A stretch of 64,000 bases of DNA, taken from JACMQX01 sp040385105 (lineage in GTDB: Bacteria > Pseudomonadota > Gammaproteobacteria > Burkholderiales > Burkholderiaceae_C). Shown piece after piece: positions 33,156-42,736 of the stretch. The notes below the pieces were generated by a model. The model did no database searches. It worked only from the letters and a program-made list of their open reading frames with translations, and had not been told where the DNA came from. The position numbers were made by a program, and so were the translations under genes. How positions within the stretch are numbered: the first letter of the stretch is position 1; every line of letters starts with the position of its first letter. The stretch lies in assembly GCA_040385105.1 (NCBI GenBank), contig JAZKHY010000007.1:12831-76830 (forward strand), read 5' to 3'.

Positions 33156-34724
33156 ATGACACCGCTGATCGAGCAAGACTTCGGGCTGATTGCCGACCTG
33201 ATCCACCAGCATGCCGTGGACACCCCCTCGCATGTTGCGCTGGCTGAAGGCGCGCAGCAGCTGGACTACGCCGCGCTTGATGCCCTGATGGACCGTGTCG
33301 CCGCCGCATTGCAGCAGGGCGGCCTGGCCACAGGCGACGCCATCGCCATCTGTGCAGCCTCATCCATCGGCTATGCGGCGGTGTTCCTCGGCGCGCTCCG
33401 TGCAGGCATTGTGGTCGCGCCGCTGGCCCCGGGCTCCACGGCCGAAGGCCTGGCGCAGATGGTGCGCGACTGCGGCGCGAAGCTGCTGTTCCTGGATGAA
33501 GCTGCGGCAGGCGTCCTGGGCGCACCGGGCAGCGTGCCGCGCATCGCCCTGGACGGCTCCGCCGCCGGCGTGCCGCTGGACGCCTGGCTGGCCGCGACCG
33601 GCACCCGCCCTGCCGCCGTGAGCATCGGCCCTGCGGACGCCTTCAACATCATCTACTCCTCGGGCACGACCGGCGAGCCCAAAGGCATCGTGCAGCCGCA
33701 CGGCATGCGCTGGGCCCATGTGCAGCGCGGCAAGCGCTATGGCTATGACGGCAGCTCGGTGGCGCTGCTGTCCACACCGCTGTATTCCAACACCACGCTG
33801 GTGGTGTTCTTCCCGGCCCTCGCCTGCGGTGGCACCGTGGTGCTGATGCCCAAATTCGACGCCGCTGGCTACCTCCGGCTCGCGCAGCAGCACCGCGTGA
33901 CCCATACCATGCTGGTGCCGGTACAGTACCAGCGCCTGATGGCCCGGCCCGACTTCGGCAGCTTCGACCTGTCATCCTTCCGCACCAAGTTCTCCACCAG
34001 CGCGCCTTTCTCCGCCGCGCTCAAGGCCGACGTGCTGGCGCGCTGGCCGGGCGGCCTGGTGGAGTTCTATGGCATGACCGAGGGCGGAGGCACCTGCATC
34101 CTGGAGGCGCACCTGCACCCGGCCAGGCTGCACACGGTGGGGCGGCCTTCCGAAGGCCACGACATCCGGCTCATCGACGACGCAGGCCGCGAGGTGCCAC
34201 CGGGCGAGGCAGGCGAGGTCGTGGGCCATTCGCCCGGCATGATGACCGGCTACTTCGGCAAGCCGGAGAAAACGCGCGAAGCCGAGTGGTTCGCGCCCGA
34301 TGGCAAGCGCTTCATCCGCACCGGCGATGTCGGGCGCTTTGACGAAGACGGCTTCCTCACGCTGTTTGACCGCAAGAAGGACATGATCATCTCCGGCGGC
34401 TTCAACATCTACCCGAGCGACCTGGAAGCCGTACTGCGCGAGCACCCTGCAGTGGCCGATGCCGCTGTCGTGGGCGTGCCGTCGGAGCAATGGGGCGAGA
34501 CGCCGGTGGCCTTTGTGGTGCCCGCGCCCGGCGCCGCCGCACCGGCTGACGCGCTGATGCAGTGGGCCAATGCGCGCGTCGGCAAGACCCAGCGGCTGTC
34601 GGCGCTGCGGTACATTGGCGAGCTGCCGCGCAGCGCCATCGGCAAGGTGCTCAAGCGTGAGCTGCGCGATCAGTACGCCACGCCGGCCAGCCCGCTCAGC
34701 GCAGCGCCGCCCACAGCATCGTGA
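33156..34724 (+). CDS. AMP-binding (acyl-CoA synthetase-like) ligase
   Basis: A 522-residue class I adenylate-forming enzyme that likely activates a carboxylic acid to an acyl-adenylate and then acyl-CoA. Core motifs: Tyr-Ser-Ser-Gly-Thr-Thr-Gly-Glu-Pro-Lys-Gly (about 166-176), Tyr-Gly-Met-Thr-Glu-Gly-Gly, Arg-Thr-Gly-Asp-Val-Gly-Arg-Phe-Asp, hinge Asp-Arg-Lys-Lys-Asp-Met-Ile-Ile-Ser-Gly-Gly, and the catalytic Lys in Ile-Gly-Lys-Val-Leu-Lys-Arg-Glu near the end. ATG 33156 gives the usual N-terminus; a start at 33135 would add 7 residues. No Shine-Dalgarno is evident. The 3' end overlaps the converging TSUP gene by 29 bases. Substrate class (fatty, aromatic) cannot be told. Confidence 0.88.
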   Translation: MTPLIEQDFGLIADLIHQHAVDTPSHVALAEGAQQLDYAALDALMDRVAAALQQGGLATGDAIAICAASSIGYAAVFLGALRAGIVVAPLAPGSTAEGLAQMVRDCGAKLLFLDEAAAGVLGAPGSVPRIALDGSAAGVPLDAWLAATGTRPAAVSIGPADAFNIIYSSGTTGEPKGIVQPHGMRWAHVQRGKRYGYDGSSVALLSTPLYSNTTLVVFFPALACGGTVVLMPKFDAAGYLRLAQQHRVTHTMLVPVQYQRLMARPDFGSFDLSSFRTKFSTSAPFSAALKADVLARWPGGLVEFYGMTEGGGTCILEAHLHPARLHTVGRPSEGHDIRLIDDAGREVPPGEAGEVVGHSPGMMTGYFGKPEKTREAEWFAPDGKRFIRTGDVGRFDEDGFLTLFDRKKDMIISGGFNIYPSDLEAVLREHPAVADAAVVGVPSEQWGETPVAFVVPAPGAAAPADALMQWANARVGKTQRLSALRYIGELPRSAIGKVLKRELRDQYATPASPLSAAPPTAS

Positions 34725-35418
34725 GGCCGGCCACCAGCAGCAGGCCATCCATCAGCAGCCTGAACTTCTCTGCATCGAGCTGGCGCACGTAGCGTTTGGC
34801 AATGAAAGCGCCGCCGATCAGCGAGCAGCCGACGATGAGCCCCTTGCCAATGAGTTCCAGCGGCAGCGCACCCATGCTGCGGAAGGTGACGGCCTTGGCA
34901 AGGTAGACCGAGATGGACGCCAGCGCCTCGGTGGCAAGGTAGGCGCCCTTGACCAGGCCGTACATCAGGAAGAATGGCGCATTGATGGGCCCGGTGCTCA
35001 CCACCAGCCCGGTGAGAAAGCCGATGAAGGCACCGACGGTGGCGAGGTGCCAGGCCTTCAGCGTCCAGTGCTGCCGCGCCATCCAGCGCCGCACCGGGAT
35101 CATGGCGATGAAGAACACGCCCATCACGCCTTCGGCCGCGCCCACAGGCAGGGTCAGCAGCGTGCTGGCACCCAGCACCGCTGCGGGAATGGCCGTGACG
35201 CTGTAGGCAGCCGTTGCGCGCCAGTCCACCTCGCGCCACCAGGCCGCCACGCGCGAGGCATTGCCCATGATCGACGCGATCGCCATGATCGGCACCGCCT
35301 CGCGCGGGCCGAACACCAGCACGAGGGCCGGCATCAGCATGATCGATGTGCCAAACCCGACCAGCCCGCCCACGGTGCCGGCCACAAGGCCCAGGGCCAG
35401 GACTGCAAGGAACTCCAT
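34696..35418 (-). CDS. TSUP family anion exporter (TauE/SafE)
   Basis: A 240-residue membrane protein with about eight hydrophobic segments. Gly-Gly-Leu-Val-Gly-Phe-Gly-Thr-Ser near residues 17-25 and the duplicated Gly-x-x-x-Gly regions are typical of TSUP/TauE-SafE proteins, which export sulfite, sulfonates or organosulfur acids. The transported anion is unknown. Its 3' end overlaps the ligase gene on the opposite strand. The transglutaminase gene ends 27 bases upstream, so the two may be co-transcribed. Confidence 0.88.
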   Translation of the reverse strand: MEFLAVLALGLVAGTVGGLVGFGTSIMLMPALVLVFGPREAVPIMAIASIMGNASRVAAWWREVDWRATAAYSVTAIPAAVLGASTLLTLPVGAAEGVMGVFFIAMIPVRRWMARQHWTLKAWHLATVGAFIGFLTGLVVSTGPINAPFFLMYGLVKGAYLATEALASISVYLAKAVTFRSMGALPLELIGKGLIVGCSLIGGAFIAKRYVRQLDAEKFRLLMDGLLLVAGLTMLWAALR

Positions 35419-35445
35419 GCGCAGATTGTCGTCTGCGGGGGAGGG

Positions 35446-36315
35446 TCAATACTGCCCGTCGGTCGAGAGCGCCTTTTGCGAATGGAACGGTTCGACGCGT
35501 TGCCCTTCCGCATTCGGCACGGCTTCGATATGGATGATCGGCGAGTCCGCCTGCACACCGCCGAAGATCGTCGCAAAGGCGGCATCGGCCGCGTCGCGCC
35601 CGGTCGCAAAGCGCACAAAGCCCATCGGGATGGCGGTGCCCGACGGGTCGAACAGGTACCAGCGGTCACCGAGGAACACCTCCACATAGGCATGGAAGTC
35701 CGTCGGCCCCAGGGCCGGGTCGGCGCCGAAGTCGATGCCGGTGGCAAAGCGCGCCGGTATGTTCACCGCGCGGCAAAGCGCGATCATCAGGTGGGCAAAG
35801 TCGCGGCACACACCGACCTGCTCCACGATGGTGTCCACCGCCGAGGTGTTGCCATTGGTGGTGTTGGACTGGAAGGACACGTGCGAGCCCACCCAGTCGC
35901 GGATGGCCTGCACACGGCTGTAGCCTTGCCACTGGTGCCCGAACTCGCGCACGGCAAACTTGTGCAGCCTGTCCGACTGGCAGTAGCGGCTGGGGTAAAG
36001 GTAAGGCAGCACCGACAGCGGCATCTGCGCCACACTGACCTCACTGAGCTGCTCCTGGTCCATGATGTAGTGATCGATGTCCACCGTGGCGCCATAGCTC
36101 ACCTTGAGCGCGCCCGTGAAAGCCTTCAGCCGCAGGTAGCGGTTGCGCGTCACGGGGTCGATGTACATGTCGGGTACCAGCGCCTGGCTGATGTCGAGCT
36201 TCTCGGTCACCACTGTCTGGTGGCGCGTATGCGCCGCCTGCATCTGGAAAATGAAGTCGCTGCCCTGCGGGCCTACGTCGTAGTTGAGTTCGATCGAGAA
36301 CTTGAGCCGGACCAT
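35446..36315 (-). CDS. Transglutaminase-like cysteine protease family protein
   Basis: A 289-residue protein with an N-terminal beta domain (about 1-110, Leu-Asn-Tyr-Asp-Val and Tyr-Leu-Tyr-Pro-Ser-Arg-Tyr-Cys) and a transglutaminase-like domain. The catalytic triad is visible: Cys170 in Gly-Val-Cys-Arg-Asp-Phe-Ala-His, His208 in Thr-Asp-Phe-His-Ala-Tyr-Val-Glu-Val, and Asp223 in Tyr-Leu-Phe-Asp-Pro-Ser-Gly. No signal peptide. Such proteins are probably amidases or peptidases. Often they sit near circularly permuted ATP-grasp genes, but none is seen here. Confidence 0.9.
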   Translation of the reverse strand: MVRLKFSIELNYDVGPQGSDFIFQMQAAHTRHQTVVTEKLDISQALVPDMYIDPVTRNRYLRLKAFTGALKVSYGATVDIDHYIMDQEQLSEVSVAQMPLSVLPYLYPSRYCQSDRLHKFAVREFGHQWQGYSRVQAIRDWVGSHVSFQSNTTNGNTSAVDTIVEQVGVCRDFAHLMIALCRAVNIPARFATGIDFGADPALGPTDFHAYVEVFLGDRWYLFDPSGTAIPMGFVRFATGRDAADAAFATIFGGVQADSPIIHIEAVPNAEGQRVEPFHSQKALSTDGQY

Positions 36316-36493
36316 GTCGGATGACTTTCGGGGCGACGCCCGGCCGGGCTCGCGGCGGCGCGTCTGGGATTAAGGGGGGTTCCAATCAGCAGCGTGCAAT
36401 CTTCATGCCGCACTCTTTGCACCCGATTGTGCGCCCGGCGCCAATTCCATCCCGTCAGCAAGCCGGCGCACACCCTGTAGGACAGCGGAGCCT

Positions 36494-37954
<1,461 letters not shown>

Positions 37955-38107
37955 GCCCGATTATCCGTGGTGCGTGCAGAAATGGCATGCGGCATTCCCA
38001 CAGCCGGCCAATGTGGTCTATCCTCATGGCATGCTTTCCGCTTGCGCCCACCGGTGAACCAGTGCCCGGCTGGCAGGGAAGCCAGAGGTTTTCAGGAGGA
38101 ACCGCCC

Positions 38108-38860
38108 ATGACGACGTCCGAATCCATGCTCAGGGCAGCGCTGTCCATGTCCCGTGACGCGCTGTTCGTGATCGATGTGGAAACCATGGACTACATCGAG
38201 TTCAACGACGCGACCTGCCGCCTCGCCGGGCACAGCCGCGAGGAGCTCGCCCGCATCGGGCCGCTGGGCATCTGGACGCAGACTGGCGGCTCCCAGCAGT
38301 CGCTGCGCCAGCACTATGACGCCCTGGTGGCGCAGTCGCCAAAGCCCATGGAGGTGGTGACGCCGGTGCACCACGCCGACGGCAGCTTCATCCAGGTCCG
38401 CATGGAGCGCCTGGCCCGCCGCATCGAGGGCCGCTGGGTCATCCTGGCCTGCGCCAGCGAGCTGAAGGACGACACCGGGTCGAAAGCTGCGAAGGTGCAG
38501 CAGGAGCTTGAGCCGCTGCGCGCGCAGATGCACGCCAGCAGCAACCCGGCCTCGCTCATCGACTACCAGGCCCTGCGCTATATCGACGTCAACGCAGCCG
38601 CCTGCGAGCTGCTGGGCTATTCGCGCGAAGAACTGCTGGAAGGCGACCTGCCGCTGACCGGCGAGCGTACGCTGGAGGACCTGCGCGAGATGTATGCGAC
38701 CCTCGTGATGCAGGCCCCGCTGCCCGCCGTCGAGGAAACCTCATTCCAGCGGGGCGACGGCACGGCCGCCCGCTCGCGCGTGACCCGCCATGCGGTGCTG
38801 GCCGACGGCATGTGGGTCATTTATGTGGATGCAAAGGTATTGCCACCCCAGGGTGGCTGA
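38108..38860 (+). CDS. Tandem PAS-domain protein without output domain
   Basis: A 250-residue cytoplasmic protein with two PAS-like domains: about 8-115 (Ile-Asp-Val-Glu-Thr-Met-Asp-Tyr-Ile-Glu-Phe-Asn-Asp-Ala-Thr-Cys, Gly-His-Ser-Arg-Glu-Glu-Leu) and about 140-245 (Tyr-Ile-Asp-Val-Asn-Ala-Ala-Ala-Cys, Leu-Gly-Tyr-Ser-Arg-Glu-Glu-Leu). Both share the Ser-Arg-Glu-Glu-Leu signature. No kinase, GGDEF or DNA-binding part is present. AGGAGGA lies 8 bases before ATG 38108. It probably senses a small ligand or redox state and acts through a partner, which is not identifiable. gor follows after 9 bases, so the two may be co-transcribed. Confidence 0.85.
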   Translation: MTTSESMLRAALSMSRDALFVIDVETMDYIEFNDATCRLAGHSREELARIGPLGIWTQTGGSQQSLRQHYDALVAQSPKPMEVVTPVHHADGSFIQVRMERLARRIEGRWVILACASELKDDTGSKAAKVQQELEPLRAQMHASSNPASLIDYQALRYIDVNAAACELLGYSREELLEGDLPLTGERTLEDLREMYATLVMQAPLPAVEETSFQRGDGTAARSRVTRHAVLADGMWVIYVDAKVLPPQGG

Positions 38861-38869
38861 AGGACAAGG

Positions 38870-40249
38870 ATGCAAGGTTTTGATTTCGACCTGTTCGTCA
38901 TTGGCGCGGGCAGCGGCGGCGTGCGCGCCGCACGCATGGCGGCCCAGCGCGGCGTGCGGGTGGCGGTGGCAGAGGCTGCGGCGCTGGGTGGCACCTGCGT
39001 CAACGTGGGCTGCATCCCCAAGAAGCTCTACAGCTACGCAGCCCACTATGCCGAGGCTTTCGAAGAGGCCGCCGGCTTTGGCTGGAAGGCGGGCGAGCCG
39101 CGCTTTGACTGGGCCGTGCTCAAGGCCAACCGCGCGCGCGAGATCACGCGGCTGAACGGCGTGTACGGGCAGCTGCTTGCAGGGGCCGGGGCGACGCTCA
39201 TCACCGGCTGGGCCAGCCTGGTGGATGCGCACACGGTGGAAGTGCAGGAAGCCGCTGGCCCGAAGCGCTACCGCGCGAAGAATATCCTGGTGGCCACCGG
39301 CGGCACGCCGCTGGTGCCGGCGGTGACGGGCCGCGAACATGTCGTCACGTCCGACAACATGTTTGACCTCGACCCCTTCCCCAAACGCCTGGTGGTGGTG
39401 GGCGGCGGCTACATCGCCTGCGAGTTCGCCTCCATCTTCAACGGCCTGGGCGCCGAGGTGACACAGGTGCACCGCGGCCACATGCTGCTCAATGGCTTTG
39501 ATGCCGACATCCAGACCTTCATTGCCCGCGAGATGGCGCGCGCCGGCGTCAAAGCCAGCTTCAACTGCACCGTGGCCAACATCGCGAAGACGGCCGGCGG
39601 GCTGCAGGTCACGCTGGCCGGCGGTGCCCAGGTCATGGCTGACACGGTGCTCTATGCCACCGGCCGCACACCCAATGTGACGGGGCTGGGCCTGGAGGCG
39701 GTGAAGGTGGCCCAGGAGGCCAACGGCGCCATCAAGGTCAACGCACACTACCAGACCTCGGTGCCGTCCATCTACGCGCTGGGCGATGTATCCACCAAAA
39801 AGCAGCTCACACCGGTGGCCCTGGGCGAAGCCATGGCCCTGGTGGACCACCTGTTCGGCCCGGCGCCGGGCAAGGCCAGGCGCGGCATGGCCTATGACTA
39901 CATTCCCACCGCCGTGTTCACCCACCCGAACATCGGCACGGTGGGCTTCACAGAGGCCGAGGCCCGCAAGGAGTTCGGCAGGGTCACGGTCTACCGCAGC
40001 GAGTTCAAGGCGCTGAAGCACACCTTGAGCGGCAGCGGCGAGCGCACGCTGCTCAAGCTGCTGGTGGACACGGAAAGCGACCGCGTCGTCGGCCTGCACA
40101 TGGTGGGGCCCGACGCCGGCGAGGTGGTGCAGGGTTTTGCGGTGGCCATGAAGGCCGGCGCCACCAAGGCCCTCTTCGACAGCACCATCGGCATCCACCC
40201 GACGGTGGCGGAGGAGTTCGTGACCATGCGTGAGCCCGTTCCGGAATAG
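38870..40249 (+). CDS. gor: Glutathione-disulfide reductase
   Basis: A 459-residue FAD flavoenzyme that uses NADPH to reduce GSSG to GSH. FAD motif Gly-Ala-Gly-Ser-Gly-Gly at 12-17, redox disulfide Gly-Gly-Thr-Cys43-Val-Asn-Val-Gly-Cys48-Ile-Pro-Lys-Lys, NADPH motif Gly-Gly-Gly-Tyr-Ile-Ala-Cys-Glu-Phe-Ala near 178-187, and the C-terminal His-Pro-Thr-Val-Ala-Glu-Glu that gives the catalytic His-Glu pair. These fit glutathione reductase better than mercuric reductase or lipoamide dehydrogenase. Likely in one transcript with the PAS gene. Confidence 0.93.
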   Translation: MQGFDFDLFVIGAGSGGVRAARMAAQRGVRVAVAEAAALGGTCVNVGCIPKKLYSYAAHYAEAFEEAAGFGWKAGEPRFDWAVLKANRAREITRLNGVYGQLLAGAGATLITGWASLVDAHTVEVQEAAGPKRYRAKNILVATGGTPLVPAVTGREHVVTSDNMFDLDPFPKRLVVVGGGYIACEFASIFNGLGAEVTQVHRGHMLLNGFDADIQTFIAREMARAGVKASFNCTVANIAKTAGGLQVTLAGGAQVMADTVLYATGRTPNVTGLGLEAVKVAQEANGAIKVNAHYQTSVPSIYALGDVSTKKQLTPVALGEAMALVDHLFGPAPGKARRGMAYDYIPTAVFTHPNIGTVGFTEAEARKEFGRVTVYRSEFKALKHTLSGSGERTLLKLLVDTESDRVVGLHMVGPDAGEVVQGFAVAMKAGATKALFDSTIGIHPTVAEEFVTMREPVPE

Positions 40250-40252
40250 CGG

Positions 40253-41302
40253 CTACTCGTCCTCTGCGGCCGTATTGTCCTCATCCCGCTTGTCCTGCAG
40301 CCGCTTTTCCAGCCGCTTGCGGATGGACTGTGCCTCGTCCAGGAACTGCGGCACCGGCACGGCGGGCGCGAGGCGCCATGCGGGCGGGAACAGCGTGGCC
40401 ATGTAGAGCTGGCCCGACAGGCGGCGGGTCTGCAGCCAGCTGGTGCTCAGCAGCACCGCCACGCCCAGCAGCGCCACGCCGGCCACGATGCCCGCCAGGC
40501 CCCGGCGCCGCTGCGGCGCGATGACCCTCAGGTGCAGGTACACACCCACGGCGGCCGCCAGCACATTGATCAGCAGGTCAAAGCGCGCGAAGCTCTCCCA
40601 TGAGAACACGAAGGCCAGCAGGTGCGCCGCCGTCTCCGCCACCTGGGACGCCAGCAGCGTGGCGCAGGCAATGCGCACATGCCGCCAGAACCACAGCCGC
40701 CCGGTGAACAGCCGCGTGACCAGCGCCCAGAGCCCCGCCCACACGGCGAATGATCCGGCCGTGGTGGCCAGCAATGCCGGCAGCCGCTGGCCCAGCACAT
40801 TCGACTCAGGCGTTGCCAGCCAGGTCATGCCGCCCATCAGGGCCAGCACGGCCGCCGCCAGCAGCAGCGTCCAGCCGGTGGTGCGCCACGGGAAGTGCGG
40901 CAGCGGCTGCTCGGCGGGCAGCGGTTCGTCGGCCAGGCGCAGGCTGAGCTTCAGCCGGCCCAGCACCAGCTCCTCGCCGCGCGCCCAGCCAAAGTCCTCG
41001 CCGCGGCGGCGCAGGCGCTGGTGCTGCAGCACGCCATTGGAGGTGTCCATCACCCTGACGCCCACGCTGCCGTCCGGGCCGCGGTTGATCAGAAGGTGGT
41101 CGGGCGCCACATGCAGGTCGTCCAGCACCAGGGAGGATGCCAGCGAACGCCCCACCGTCACCGGCCAGTGCGTCACCTCCACCCGGGCCACCAGCGCGCC
41201 ATTGCGGTCATGGGCCTGCAGCAGGCCAAGCACCTGTGCGCTGCCTGTCACGGGTGCGCTGCCTGTCACCGGTGTACTGCTTGTCGCGGGTACAGCGTTC
41301 AT
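40253..41302 (-). CDS. FHA domain membrane protein
   Basis: A 349-residue protein with a forkhead-associated (phosphothreonine-binding) domain at about 30-120: Val-Gly-Arg-Ser-Leu-Ala-Ser-Ser, Asp-His-Leu-Leu-Ile, Asn-Gly-Val. About four hydrophobic segments follow (roughly 145-170, 185-205, 215-245, 260-290), then a charged tail. ATG 41302 is chosen because it forms a 4-base ATGA overlap with the protease stop and has GGAGG upstream; 41317 is an alternative. The N-terminus carries Thr/Ser-Pro-Val-Thr-Gly repeats. It is co-translated with the protease, so it may recruit or regulate it. Confidence 0.85.
   Translation of the reverse strand: MNAVPATSSTPVTGSAPVTGSAQVLGLLQAHDRNGALVARVEVTHWPVTVGRSLASSLVLDDLHVAPDHLLINRGPDGSVGVRVMDTSNGVLQHQRLRRRGEDFGWARGEELVLGRLKLSLRLADEPLPAEQPLPHFPWRTTGWTLLLAAAVLALMGGMTWLATPESNVLGQRLPALLATTAGSFAVWAGLWALVTRLFTGRLWFWRHVRIACATLLASQVAETAAHLLAFVFSWESFARFDLLINVLAAAVGVYLHLRVIAPQRRRGLAGIVAGVALLGVAVLLSTSWLQTRRLSGQLYMATLFPPAWRLAPAVPVPQFLDEAQSIRKRLEKRLQDKRDEDNTAAEDE
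41237..41290 (-). repeat. 18-bp in-frame tandem repeat in the FHA gene 5' end
   Basis: Units at 41237-41254 and 41255-41272 are nearly identical; 41273-41290 is a diverged third copy. They encode six-residue Pro-Val-Thr-Gly-Ser-Ala units and keep the frame if copy number changes. Confidence 0.75.
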
Positions 41303-42621
41303 CGCGGCGCCTCCCATTTGAAACCGGCGAGGTAGTGGCCCACCAGCTTCATGCCGTTGTCAAAGCTCACGCCCTGCGCATCCAGCCGCCCCTGCACGCC
41401 CTGGCTGGGGCGGTTCAGCGAGGTCACCAGCACCGACACGTCATGCAGGCCCGGCAGCTTGCGGTAGGCGCTCACGCAGATGACGGCGCGCATGTCCATG
41501 CCGCCGGTGTTGACGTAACGCTCGGAGCATTCCGCGGCCGTGGCCTTGCGCGAGCCGCGCTGCTGGAACTGCTCGTTCTGGAAACTCTGCGAGAACAGCG
41601 CCGCAAAACGCAGCGCGCCGAGGTTGGGCGCGTCATAGGCTTCGTAGCGCACCCGCAGGAAGCCGGTGTTGAACTCGCCGGCGAACACATGGCTGTCGAT
41701 CTGGCAGTCGGTGCGCTCCAGGTCAAAGGCCTTGAAGTCCGGGTCGCGGCCGCGGCCCCAGCAGCGGGCCATGGAGTCCTCGGGAACCGGCACGCTGTAG
41801 CCGCCGTGCTTCTGCGGCCTGAGCGGCGCGGAAGTGAAGTTGCGGGTGAGCAGCTCCTGGTGCTCCATCAGCTGGCGCGCCACTTCCGGGTGCGCCGGTT
41901 TCGTGATGACGGGCGCCTTCGCGCCGCGCTCCAGCAGGGCCTGCGCGAACTCGGCCGGGATCAAAAAGCTCACCAGGTCGCCGTCGAGCCGCTTGGACAC
42001 ATTGACGCCCACCACACGCCCGGCTTCGTCCAGCGCCGGCCCGCCGCTCATGCCCGGGTTGAGCGCGCCGCCAAAGAAGATGCGCGGGTAGAAGCTGCGC
42101 TGCACCAGCCCGTTGAACGTGCCCTCGGTCACCGCAAAACCGATGTCCAGCGGGTTGCCCAGCGAATAGATGCGCTCGCCGCGCGACAGCGGCTCGTCCT
42201 TCGGCCGGAAACCGAGCACCTGCTGCCCGGGCGCGGGGTTCTTCACGCGCAGCAGCGCCAGGTCGTTGCGCACATCAAAGGCCAGCAGCTCGACGTCTGC
42301 CTCCTTGCCGTCCACCGGTACATACACGCCCCGGTAGCGCTCGGGCTCCAGCGCCAGCTGGCTGGCGACATGGAAGTTGGTGATGAGCAGCCCGCCTGCC
42401 GCCACAAAGAAGCCCGAGCCCACGCTGGCCTGGGTGTTGCTGTTCTTCAGCAGGATGCGGATCTGCACCAGCTTGTCGCGGGTGGTTTCGTAGGCGCGCT
42501 GGGCGTTGCGCGATATCTGCGCCGCCGGCTGGCCACGCGCGGCAGAAGCCGGCGCCTGGGCCATGACGGCTGTGGTGAACAACCCTGCCGCCAGGAGCAG
42601 CCACGTTTGCAATCGTTTCAT
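41299..42621 (-). CDS. Exported trypsin-like serine protease
   Basis: A 440-residue S1C-type protease with a signal peptide (about 1-23, ending Val-Met-Ala-Gln-Ala). The catalytic triad appears in order: Thr-Asn-Phe-His84-Val-Ala, Arg-Asn-Asp120-Leu-Ala-Leu-Leu, and Asn-Pro-Gly-Met-Ser192-Gly-Gly-Pro. No PDZ domain follows; instead about 200 residues of unknown fold include several Cys. ATG 42621 is preferred to an adjacent TTG. It is coupled to the FHA protein by an ATGA overlap. Periplasmic action is expected. Confidence 0.88.
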   Translation of the reverse strand: MKRLQTWLLLAAGLFTTAVMAQAPASAARGQPAAQISRNAQRAYETTRDKLVQIRILLKNSNTQASVGSGFFVAAGGLLITNFHVASQLALEPERYRGVYVPVDGKEADVELLAFDVRNDLALLRVKNPAPGQQVLGFRPKDEPLSRGERIYSLGNPLDIGFAVTEGTFNGLVQRSFYPRIFFGGALNPGMSGGPALDEAGRVVGVNVSKRLDGDLVSFLIPAEFAQALLERGAKAPVITKPAHPEVARQLMEHQELLTRNFTSAPLRPQKHGGYSVPVPEDSMARCWGRGRDPDFKAFDLERTDCQIDSHVFAGEFNTGFLRVRYEAYDAPNLGALRFAALFSQSFQNEQFQQRGSRKATAAECSERYVNTGGMDMRAVICVSAYRKLPGLHDVSVLVTSLNRPSQGVQGRLDAQGVSFDNGMKLVGHYLAGFKWEAPR

Positions 42622-42653
42622 CAAGTCATTCTATTGAGTGTGGCATCACACGC

Positions 42654-42680
42654 TGTCATTGCGGGCTTGACCCGCAATCC
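42654..42680 (+). repeat. REP-like palindrome (left of amn)
   Basis: TGTCAT then TTGCGGG-CTTGA-CCCGCAA forms a perfect hairpin. It belongs to the same family as the inverted element at 44239-44265; the two point toward each other around amn. Confidence 0.75.
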
Positions 42681-42736
42681 ACGGTGGCGCTGAAGCAGCA
42701 CAGCGCCCGGCGCAGAGATGGCGGCACAATGGAGCC

